DNA of 15,065 nt from Terana coerulea (lineage: Eukaryota > Basidiomycota > Agaricomycetes > Polyporales > Phanerochaetaceae). Shown here one piece after another: positions 1 through 8,110 of this stretch. Both the position numbers and the translations under genes were made by a program. Location: NCBI GenBank assembly GCA_024811115.1, contig JAKOGH010000243.1:1-15065 (forward strand), written 5' to 3'. Below the pieces are notes generated by a model, which was given only the letters and a program-made list of their open reading frames with translations, searched no databases and was not told the DNA's origin. The number at the start of each line of letters is the position of its first letter. The stretch's first letter is position 1.

Positions 1-1210
1 ATCGCCCGCGACCAATCAATCGAGGCGATGCTGACAGGCTTTCGATAGATGAAGGCCAGGCGGCGGGAGTCGAGCCCAGCGCGATCCCAGCACGCCCTGC
101 CTCGGGATCCGGCCACGCTGCCAAGTGTGAGCAGCACCAAGCACGGGGCGACGCCGCTAAGCAAAGCCATTTGTAGTGCGGGCCCAGTGATGAGACTAAG
201 AAGTCAATGTCAGGAACAGCGAACTGAGATGCACGGTCTGGGACGCACATGTATTACCAACCGCACAGTCCCGCTGTGCCGGCGCACACCAGCCCTCGTC
301 GGTGCGGGCAGCCAGCACAGACAGCACGCTACAGCACGCGTAGACAATGAACGCACACTGGGCAAGGTGCAATAGATCGCACTTGATAGCAGGCATGCTG
401 CGAAGAAGAGCACCCGTGGTGCCGCGGTTTGGTGGGATCGTCGCAGGGCAGCCCAGACGGCGGAAGCCCGTGTCAGTGCAGAGCCAGGTCGCGCCGCTGC
501 CCTTCGCCCCAGCACGCCCTGCCGCACAAACCTTGTACGCTTCGTCGGTGGCCGTACCCACCCAATACAGCCCAGCCCTGGATCCTGCGTCTTCTGCTGT
601 CTGCGAGCTGGTGTGGCCACCTACGGTGTATAGCTAAAACCTCGCGGACCGCGAAAATTTACACGCCCCGCGGCGCGCGGCCTGACCGGCGGTGTACGAG
701 GAGCGCCTGCGGAGATGACACGCGCGCCCGGCGTCGCGCGTGCTGGCACTGTGGAACTGGGACGCGAGGCCCGATCTTCCCACCGCGGGGCACGTGCCGG
801 CGGCCTGCGCGCGGGACCTTCCCTCAGGCCTGCCGCCGCGCGCGCGACGAGGCCTTCGCGGGAGGCGTATAAGAGGGCGACGCGCCACCGCGCGTCCCTT
901 GCGTACCCGCGCCCCCGCGTCCCTGGCCCACCCCGTGCGCCCCAGCGCCCGATCCCCGCCCTGCCCGCCGCGTCCATCGCCCGGCCGCACGTACACACAC
1001 GCCCACGCACGCACGCGCAGACGCTACCATACGCGCCATGAGCCGCCCACGCCCGGCCGCGCCCCCGCGGGCTTCCTGCTCGGATCCTCGCCCGGGCCCA
1101 GCACACACGCGTGCGCCACAGGGGCACGCGCCGCGGCAGGCAACGCGGGTGCCCCATCCAGCTGGAGCCCTCCGCCCGTGTTCGGCGCGGCGCACGGGCA
1201 CGGCGAGCCA
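1..1210. other. GC-rich upstream region, no recognised gene
   Basis: No reading frame here resembles a protein I recognise; the long open frames on both strands are what high GC content gives by chance. From about 640 onward the DNA is very GC- and CpG-rich. A TATAAG motif at 868-873 is followed by C-rich tracts and an alternating CA/CG stretch at about 990-1020, so a distal promoter or 5' leader of the zinc-finger gene is possible. A 14-base word (CAGCACGCCCTGCC) occurs twice, near 88 and near 511, without other shared context. A 5' non-coding exon cannot be excluded. Confidence 0.5.
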
Positions 1211-1216
1211 TATAAG
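1211..1216 (+). promoter_or_regulatory. TATA box of the zinc-finger gene
   Basis: TATAAG lies in a GC-rich setting 105 bases upstream of the chosen ATG at 1316. That spacing suits a fungal TATA element with a leader of about 70 bases. A second TATAAG at 868-873 is followed by an ATG at 1038 whose frame does not lead into the zinc fingers, so the downstream copy is preferred. Confidence 0.4.
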
Positions 1217-1315
1217 CCGCGGGGCCCCGCGTCGCCCTGCCCCCGCGTCCCCGTGCTCGCCGCCTACGCCCCCGCGCCGCCCCTTCCGCACCCGCAGACG
1301 GTGCCGACGCCGATC

Positions 1316-2244
1316 ATGGCCATCCAGCTCGTGAACAACGCCCGCGCCGTGCAGCCCGCGCCCCCGCCGCCCGCGCGCTCGCCGTCCCCGCCAGAGCAGT
1401 CCGGGCCGGACGAGGGGGCGAGGGCGTGCAGGCGCTGCCGCGCAAGTACGGCTGCATAATGTGCCACAAGGCGTTTGACAGGTGCGCCGTCCTCTCAGCC
1501 GCGCGCGCCGCCGGCCCCGGCTGACGCGTTTCCCTCCCACAGACCGAGCACGCTCAAGAAGGTGGGTGGGCCGCGCGCGCGCTGTGAGACACGCATTGAC
1601 GCTCCGTTTCCCGCGGCTTAGCACATGCTGATACACACGGGCGAGAAAGGTGAGTGTTGTGTGCGCACGTGGAGAGTACTCAACGATATGCCAGCGCATG
1701 AATGCGAACACTGCAAACGGCGCTTCAGCATCACCTCGAACCTGAACCGCCACCTCCGCAAGTGCGGCAAACCCGGCGGGCCCTCAGGCTCCGCGAGCGG
1801 TGCAGCGCCCGAGCACCCTCCACCTCCGACGCCTCGCCCCCGCCCCCACCCCCGTCCACTGACCCCGCGAGCCCCACGCCCGACGCCAGCAGCAGCAGCA
1901 GCCCCATCGCCCCGCGCGGCAGCAAACGGCGCCCGTCCGACGCGTCGCCGTCCTCCGCACTGACCACCCGCGCGCCGCGGGCGAAGCGGCGGCGGCGCGC
2001 GCCGTCGCCGGGCGGGTGGGTGCCGGACAGCCTCGGCGGGTTCGACCTGACGCCGTTCCCGAAGGCGACGCCCGTGCCGCTGCCGCCCGTCGCGCCCGCG
2101 CCGGACGAGGAGCGCGACTCGTTCGACGCCCGCGCGGGCGCGCTGCCGTACCACCCGTCCCAGTGGCGCGGCCGCCTGCCCGGGCCCGCGCTGCTCGAGC
2201 CGGAGAGCATGGGCTGCATGGGCGCGCGCATGCTCGTGCTCTGA
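1316..2244 (+). CDS. C2H2-type zinc-finger protein, 4 exons, two frame breaks
   Basis: Probable nuclear DNA-binding regulator with two tandem zinc fingers. Exons read 1316-1481, 1543-1561, 1622-1649 and 1695-2244; the introns (61, 60 and 45 nt) have GT-AG ends and the first two carry CTGAC/TTGAC-like branch sites. The first finger is CIMC, twelve residues, then HMLIH; the linker is TGEKAHE. The second is CEHC, twelve residues, then HLRKC, so it is a C2HC variant. A Ser/Pro-rich N-terminus and a long Pro/Ser/Arg-rich tail (PSPGGWVPDSLGGF, EERDSF, PYHPSQW) flank the fingers. The frame must change at the G5 run 1414-1418 and again in the C5 runs at 1837-1853. One added base at each gives 255 codons including stop (254 aa). 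As written the gene is broken. It may be an assembly fault or a decaying gene. Targets are unknown. The start is the only ATG near the TATA box giving a plausible N-terminus. Confidence 0.75.
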
Positions 2245-2775
2245 GGGCGGTGAGGATGTTAGAATACGGCGGGGCTGCTCTTGTGATACGTAAGTTGAGG
2301 ATGTGCTGTGATGACTGGCTGACTCACTTTGTCGTAGATAGACGAACGCGTACGAACATCACGACACACACCCGGACACTGAACACTTCTCTTGCCCGAA
2401 TCATTTCTTTGACGACGACCGATGCTAGTTTCTGTAATCTATCCTGAAAACCTCCTAGTCAATGATTTTGTAACTCTACCGTTGTTTTTCCTACCGCTTG
2501 TTGCTTCATATTGGTCACTGTACCGTATTGTATACCGCCTTCTGTCGATCCGTAATTCATAACATGCTCTTGTCGAACATTTCGATGGCATTAGTATAAT
2601 AGAAGTGTAGTGCACATGATGTAATACCAGCTGTGCCAACCGTCAATTGATGGCGCTCCGGTCAAAAATAAACAACTCACAAAGTAGCATATCTACAAGC
2701 GCAGCCTACCGCCTCAGCTTATTAAATATCCTCTCCCCGTCGACAGTCCCGCTAGATGCCACTCATCAGTCTATC
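2245..2775. other. Shared 3' intergenic region of two convergent genes
   Basis: About 530 bases separate the stop codons of the zinc-finger gene (+) and the GH-like gene (-). The stretch is clearly more AT-rich than the flanking exons and has no convincing coding frame. It should hold both 3' untranslated regions. An AATAAA at 2667-2672 reads on the + strand, but it is over 400 bases beyond the + stop, so I do not assign it. Confidence 0.5.
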
Positions 2776-5700
2776 TCACCACTCCCACAAACCAAAGCAC
2801 TTACTATGCGCCAACCCGCCCAGCATCCCGCCCAACCCACCAGAGGCACCCGGCGGTCGAGCAGTCGCCTGCTGGCCCTGGCCGCCGGGGTAGCTCGACC
2901 ACGACGACGCGGCGCTGCCAGGGCGCGGCGGAGGCGGCTGCCCGCCCGTGAGTGAACCGCCCGCCGCGTTCGCGTGCGGGTAGCTGCTCGGCCCGCCGTA
3001 CCCGCCTGCACAAAACACACATTCAGGAATCAGCACCTCATAAACACCGTTTCCAGAGAAAACCGACTTGCCGTATGGTGCAGGCCCGCCCGGCGGCGGC
3101 GTCGGCGTGTGGTACGGCGGGTAGAGCTGCGACGGGCCCGCCCCAGGGAACGACGGGCCCCCGTGCGGAGCGGGCGGGGGCGCGTACCCCCATATGGCGC
3201 GTGCGCGGCGTGCGGCGGCGGCGGGTACGGCTCTTGCGCATAGGCCGCCGTCTGCGCCTCGGGGAACGCGAAGGCGCCGCCGCCGTAGCCCGGCGCGCCG
3301 TACGGCGACGGCGGGCCCGGGGACGACGAATGGGACGGCGCGTGGTGCGCGGAGACGGAGGGCCGCGGGGCGAGCGGCGGCGGCGCAGAGACGGCGGGCG
3401 CGCCGTAGCCGGGGCGGTAGCCCCCGCCTGCGCGTCGTGCCGGGGGTGTGCACTGACGTAGGGCGCGTACGGCACAGGGAGGCTCGACGACGGCGACGGC
3501 GGCGCGTTCCAGTCGGCCGGGGGCCAGGCGGGCTGTGCGTACGCGCTGCCGCCGGAGGGCGGGCGCGGGTGCGGGTCGTACGGCGCGTTCATATTGGGCG
3601 CGAAGCCGGGGACGGGGAATGACGCGTACGCGTTGTCTGGGTCGCTGGGATTCTGGGGCTGCGGCGGAGGGGTGGAGGAGTACCCCGGGAACGGAGGGTT
3701 GGAGCATGTCGAGGCAGGGCGAGGAGGGAGCGCAGGCGAGACCGGGCGGGATGCGGAAGAATGGGCGGGGTGTTGCGGTGGGGGCTCCAGCCGCGGCGAC
3801 GAAGGGCCTGAGATGCTCTGCCGCCTGAAGTCCTCGGTGACGGATGACACGGTGACCGACGGTCGGTGAGCAAGAGGCGGCGGTTCAGGCCGCGAACGCG
3901 AGGGTATCAGAGGCGGAGAGGCGCTGCCGCCACCCGCCGGAGAAGGACGAGATATGGATGGACGCGAGGCCAAAGGTACAGGTGGTCTCTCGGGAGACCG
4001 TTCAGGGGGGAGAGTTTAGTGTGCCGGCAGCAAGAGGAGTGCTATTCGGCCCAGGAGCTATCAGAGGTGCGGTTTCAGCTGGCCGAGGAGCTGTTGGCGG
4101 TGGTGTTTGGGCATCTGCCGGAGGTAACGGCTGAATGGATGTTGACGGTGCGACCTGAGGTGCCGGTGCGTCTGCCGGCGCGTCTTCTGCTTCCAGCGTG
4201 TACGGAGGGGGAGGCGGCTCATCTGCGTTCTTCTCATTTGTCAGCTTCTGCCACTCCTCCCACGTCTCGCCCTTCTCCTTGCCTGAGCCAGAGGCAGCGG
4301 TCTCCATTGTCTCTTCATAACGCGGCCTAGACGACCAGTAGTCGTCTAGCTCTTTCGAAGGGAAAGTTTCTTGAACTAATCGTTCACTTCGAAGGCCTTC
4401 CGCTGCGAACCCGGCGATGCGCATATACCTAGCAATTAAAATCAGCAGAATGATCGCGCCACATCGGTAAAAATCACTGACCAATCTGGGGGATGTCGTA
4501 TCCGTCTTCATCCAAAGCCATGAAGTTGTATTTGTCGTGTACCGGGAGTTGCCTCTTCTTCGAGACCACGGGCATAAAGGCAGTGCCCTCGTCGTACCTG
4601 TATTGTAGTAAGTATGCTGCATTATCGCCCAAAATTTGAACCACGTACTCGTCCCACATTGCACCGTACATTGTTCGCACACCCTGCCTGCGAAGATTCC
4701 ATATTTGTCTCCAGAGGAATCGACCGCCTAGCCGTTTGATGCCGTTCCAATCCCATTTACCTTCTGAAAGATTGGAAACCCTGGACAAGGAGCCGTGAGT
4801 TAGTCATCATACTGCTGAAGACAAGGACTTACCGAACCGCCAGGCAACACCACTGGAATGTAGTCGATATGCCGCCGGCCGGTACGCCTTGTTCTGCCTC
4901 CTCATTTCTCTTTCTGATCAACTCCAAGTCGCCCTTGACGTTGTGTTCAGCAAAGTGGTCGGCACCACCCATGTCCCCGAATCTTCCTATCGTCCACGGC
5001 GAGATGGCATCGAACGCCTCGAGCCACACGTTCACAAACTCCGGGTTCGGATCGGCGTCGCTTGTGGATGTGCGCCAGTGGGCAGGGCAGCCACCCATGA
5101 TGTACGCTCCTCCCGGCGTGTTGTTTCGGATGAAATCTGTTACAGCACGGACCATAGCAGGGTCGTGACCGTTGTCGGACATGCCGAGACCCCACAAAGT
5201 CACCACAGCCTTTCCTTTCTCGCGTAGGTAGTTCGGGCTATCAAGAATACGCTTGGTTCGAATGAGATGTATCCAATCCTTCTCTATGACTTGTTGAATG
5301 CGGTCAGGGGCAACGCCGGCAACATCATACCTACACATCCCTGTCAAGTACACGGCTGAATACTGAACTGAGCACGTACATTATGGAAAACACTCTGCCT
5401 TCCTTCTCCGCAGCCTGTTTAACCAGCTCTCCCACTTCATCTCGCTGGTTCCGGATGGGCTCGTTCCCGCGCTCGACATCACATTGCCCGAGGAAACGCT
5501 GCAGAAACGCGCCGTCCACGCCGTGCAGAGCCATCCAATGAAAGTGGCGCTCCACAGTGCGAGCATTCCGGGAGGAGAACACGAACGCTTGGTCTCCGTT
5601 TGCGTACTTGAGCCCGGGAGCAGGGAAGAGCTCCGAGGGGGAGTACTCAGACGTGTCCGGCCAGAGATCGGTGTTCGGACGGCCACCGTCGGGGATAGGG

Positions 5701-5861
5701 TAGTTGAACCAATGAAGCCAGCCGTGATGACCAGGATCGAGCGGAGGACCGTCTCCGGGACAAGTGAACCATCCTTGGTATCCTACAAGAAACTTGTCCT
5801 GGATTGTCGATGGGTTAGCTTTCTTTAGGGTCTTTCCAGCTGAGCTGCTAGAGGATGCCAT
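2776..5861 (-). CDS. GH71/99-like glycosidase-family protein with long Pro-rich C-terminal tail, 6 exons, frame-broken
   Basis: Related to the glycoside hydrolase 71/99-like proteins often labelled xylosidase/arabinosidase; the substrate is unknown. Exons (descending) are 5861-5380, 5330-4833, 4780-4649, 4597-4482, 4428-3072 and 3005-2776. The enzyme half is about residues 1-445, with VGYQGWFTCPGDG near 26-38, a GWLHWF motif, GGRFLWRQ, and DEYDEGT at 370-376. Its E371/E374 pair resembles the ExxE acid/base pair of GH99 (NEWHEGTQ). The ORF continues with about 490 Pro/Ser/Ala/Gly-rich residues, presumably disordered, with a PPPY motif near 483-486. The last intron (3006-3071) appears to be GC-AG. 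Frame breaks occur at 4488-4492, 4005-4010, 3421-3425 and 3187-3191, plus a compensated swap at about 4758-4875. With the breaks mended the length is about 939 aa. The start at 5861 gives a cytosolic protein; an in-frame upstream codon near 5984 would add a hydrophobic stretch but reads like leader. Confidence 0.8.
3006..3071 (-). other. Non-canonical GC-AG intron in the GH-like gene
   Basis: On the minus strand the sequence runs TACG|GCAAGTCGG, then 66 nt later TTTTGTGCAG|GCGGGTAC. Using the GC donor joins PYG to GYGGPSSYPH in frame. The only GT donor nearby (four bases further in) leaves the reading frame out of register. GCAAGT is the usual donor form of GC-AG introns. The intron length is a multiple of three and has no stop, so retention would also stay open and would insert 22 residues. 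Confidence 0.55.
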
Positions 5862-6074
5862 CGTTAACAGAAGCGCGAAGAAAAAGAAGTACAAAATATC
5901 GAGCGATGAACTGCAAAGTACGGATAGGTCGTGGCTGATGGACGTGGCGTGCGGGAGTAAGAGACAAGATGCAGGACATACCAATTGACGCAGGAGAGGA
6001 CAGCTGCGTGAGTAGACGCCTTCCCGCCATCACGATTCACTGTGCCGCATCAGGCACGCAGCAGACGCCCATTA

Positions 6075-6159
6075 CAGCTGTTTCGGGTTATAATGAGAAG
6101 CGCCGTTTTTTTCTCGCGCGCGAGGACCTTCCCAAAATGGTAACTTCCGACTCCCTGCC
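6075..6159 (+). repeat. Left terminal inverted repeat of the MITE
   Basis: Pairs with the complement of 6470-6551. Shared blocks, in order: CAGCTGTTTCGGGTTATAAT, GAGAAGCGCC, a T7 run, the perfect palindrome CTCGCGCGCGAG, GACCTTCCCAAAA and CTTCCGACTC. Differences seen are one extra G before the T7 run and a few bases at about 6137-6142. Confidence 0.85.
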
Positions 6160-6469
6160 GCAGCCTGCTGCACGCACCGTCCCTTCAATATTGCCCGGAA
6201 CATGCTGATACTACAAATATGACTTCTATGAGCATGTGTTATGTATTTTATTTTATTTTCCCTGCACATGAGTCTCGTGCTCGCTGCAAATCCAGTCAAT
6301 TGCACATTTTGCCCTACTTGTACACAACTCAGGTTCTGGCCGCGTCAGATTGACGCTTTTGCCAGTTCTGGTTATACAAGGATGACGCGTACATATGCCC
6401 GAGAACCTTCCCAGCATTTTGACACTCGCTACAAGCACTGTTCCCGAGATGCGCACAGTCCAGTCGGAA

Positions 6470-6551
6470 GGCAAGAGTCGGAAGATTCCTTTTGGGAAGG
6501 TCCTCGCGCGCGAGAAAAAAAGGCGCTTCTCATTATAACCCGAAACAGCTG
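6470..6551 (-). repeat. Right terminal inverted repeat of the MITE
   Basis: Reverse complement of the left arm over about 82 bases, ending in CAGCTG followed by the TA duplication. It also contains the CTCGCGCGCGAG palindrome. Similarity stops inward of about 6470. Confidence 0.85.
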
Positions 6552-6791
6552 TAAGCACTGCCATGTGTATCGGACGGGGATCTGTTTGAGCCCAATTGGT
6601 CGCGACTCGCAGCTTGCATAGGACCAAAAGCTTCGACCAACAACACGACTACTGTACTGTTCTACTTGGATAGCCGACTTACCACTATGGATCGCATTGC
6701 CTCTGAACTTGCCGACTTCGTGGTCCAACGATCGCTGACGTTCGTGCACCTCCCCTCCCACCGCCATCCATCCTGTACTGACTGAAGAGTC

Positions 6792-7559
6792 ATGTCGTCT
6801 GCGGAAACCAGTGTCCCCGCCAACCACCGGCTCATCGTAGGCATCGCTGGAGTTCCGGCCTCGGGCAAGTCGACCCTGGCGCAGATGATTGTCGACCGCG
6901 TAAACGACCAACTGCGCCCCAAATCAGAAACAGCGACTGGAGACGTCGCGGTGCTGGTTGGCTTGGACGGATGGCATCTGACACGGGCACAGCTGGACGC
7001 TTTCCCTGATGCCAAGTTGGCCCACGACCGAAGGGGCGCGCATTGGACCTTTGATGGAGAATCCTACGTCGAGTTTGTACGCGGCCTGCGGGTGCCGCTG
7101 GATACCTTGACCTCAGCTTCACAAGGTCGTGAAACGCCGATCGTATATGCACCCTCGTTCTCGCATGAATTGAAAGACCCAACCCCTCGGGCTGTGGCCC
7201 TCCAGCCTCAGCACAGACTGGTGTTCATTGAAGGGCTGTACACATTCCTTCGTATCGAGCCTTGGGCACAGGCTGGCCAGCTGCTGGATGAAAGGTGGTG
7301 GATTGACATAGGAGAGGAGGAGGCAAAGGAGAGATTAGTGGCGAGGCATGTGCTTAGTGGTGTGGCGAAAGATTGGGAAGAAGCGGTGTGGCGCGCGACG
7401 GAGAACGATGCACCCAGTGAGTGGCTTTGTATATCAGCTAGGCACCTTCTGTTGATAAATAGCGCAAATTCAGATGGACGCTTCATTAAAGAAAATATGC
7501 TAGAGCCGACAAGAGTCATCGCGAGCGTGGAGGATCCCGTTCTAAAGTCGCCATCGTGA
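6792..7559 (+). CDS. P-loop kinase of the YFH7 / uridine-kinase-like family, 2 exons
   Basis: Predicted ATP-dependent kinase of the uridine kinase/phosphoribulokinase-like P-loop group; yeast YFH7 is the nearest named fungal relative I can suggest, and the substrate is not known. Exons are 6792-7416 and 7474-7559, joined by a 57-nt GTGAGT...TTCAG intron; splicing gives DAPNGRFI across the junction. The intron has in-frame stops in none of its codons, so an unspliced reading stays open but breaks this conserved join. Walker A is GVPASGKST at residues 20-28. DGWHL at 59-63 followed by HDRRGAHWTFD at 78-88 matches the substrate-loop pattern of this family, and VFIEGLYTFL resembles its core strand. 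EPTRVIASVEDP lies near the C-terminus. Predicted length is 236 aa, shorter than yeast YFH7. No signal peptide is seen. The MITE lies in its upstream region. No frame breaks were found. Confidence 0.85.
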   Translation: MSSAETSVPANHRLIVGIAGVPASGKSTLAQMIVDRVNDQLRPKSETATGDVAVLVGLDGWHLTRAQLDAFPDAKLAHDRRGAHWTFDGESYVEFVRGLRVPLDTLTSASQGRETPIVYAPSFSHELKDPTPRAVALQPQHRLVFIEGLYTFLRIEPWAQAGQLLDERWWIDIGEEEAKERLVARHVLSGVAKDWEEAVWRATENDAPSEWLCISARHLLLINSANSDGRFIKENMLEPTRVIASVEDPVLKSPS

Positions 7560-7686
7560 TCGTAGATGTTGTTGGAGCACTGCATGAAGGCTATACGTCA
7601 ATATAAACAAGTGCTGAGTTCCTGATATAATGCAGTTCGATACAAAGTCATGCACTTGGCCTTGACGCAGTGCTGAACAACGTGGG

Positions 7687-8110
7687 TTATCTGGTAGATG
7701 CTGTTTGGTTCGTATTTATCTTCCTCTCCGCGGTTACTGCAACCATAATCAGGAACATGAAAAATGGGGTGAAGTGAGCACTTACCCCATGGTCTTCGGT
7801 CCATAGGACATTGCTGTTTCGAGGCGGCGGTCCCAATCCACTTCAAGAGGCAATGCATGTGAAAGACATGACTGCATTCGCCCCAGACTGGGACGTGGAT
7901 AAATCAGCTGTGAAAACAAAGCAAACATTGCAAAAGCTTACTGAGTGGGCAGTCATCTCCAGGCATCTTGCACGAAGGACAGCAGCCCTCGTATGGCACG
8001 CGGCAGATGCCACAGACGTCTCCCTCGCCGTCCGCGTCTTCGGTTTCGTTGGTACCGATGTCCCAGCGCCACTGCGCTATCGCGTGCCAGTTCTTTATAG
8101 TCACCTTCAT
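7687..8110 (-). CDS. Anaphase-promoting complex subunit 11 (RING-H2), 3 exons
   Basis: Catalytic RING subunit of the anaphase-promoting complex/cyclosome, which recruits the E2 enzyme and drives ubiquitination of mitotic regulators in the nucleus. Exons (descending) are 8110-7942, 7887-7786 and 7736-7687, with GT-AG introns of 54 and 49 nt. The product is 106 aa and starts with the family's MKVTIKNW; WRWD follows at 14-17. The zinc ligands are all visible: CGIC at 33-36, CCPSC at 43-47, PGDDCPL at 50-56, then ECSHVFHMHC at 60-69 and QCPMDRRPW at 82-90. The tail VTAERK is typical. An acidic insert (about residues 19-31) separates WRWD from the RING and makes the protein longer than the 84-aa human form. 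The start at 8110 is fixed by the conserved MKV; in-frame sequence upstream is not conserved. It converges on the kinase gene with 127 bp between stop codons. Confidence 0.93.

Larger units (their letters stand above)
6075..6551. mobile_element. Non-autonomous DNA transposon (MITE-like, TA target duplication)
   Basis: A 477-bp element bounded by near-perfect inverted repeats that begin CAGCTGTTTCGGGTTATAAT and are flanked by TA on both sides (6073-6074 and 6552-6553). TA duplication is typical of the Tc1/mariner superfamily. The interior (about 6160-6469) encodes no transposase and has no long conserved frame, so the copy must depend on a transposase made elsewhere. It lies between two divergent genes, 213 bp upstream of the GH-like start and 240 bp upstream of the kinase start. 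The arms are about 90% alike by eye, so the insertion is neither brand new nor ancient. The family name is unknown. Confidence 0.85.

Noticed and set aside
621..2231. Several long minus-strand open frames (up to about 300 codons) over the zinc-finger gene and its upstream DNA
   Set aside because: They are Arg/Gly/Ala-rich frames expected in very GC-rich DNA, and the plus strand has spliced zinc fingers.
2667..2672. AATAAA as polyadenylation signal of the zinc-finger gene
   Set aside because: It is over 400 bases past the stop, and fungal signals are too loose to assign from one hexamer.
2952..3869. Plus-strand Arg-rich open frames opposite the Pro-rich tail
   Set aside because: They are the complement of Pro/Ala/Gly codons, with no motifs and no splice support.
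4429..4481. SDFYRC read as coding between exons 4 and 5 of the GH-like gene
   Set aside because: It lies between a good GTCAGT donor and a CTAG acceptor, and the spliced join with one added C matches the family better.
5862..5984. Upstream in-frame start giving a hydrophobic leader (ILYFFFFALLLT) on the GH-like protein
   Set aside because: The segment has weak signal-peptide shape and is followed by MASSSSS, a more typical start; secretion cannot be fully excluded.
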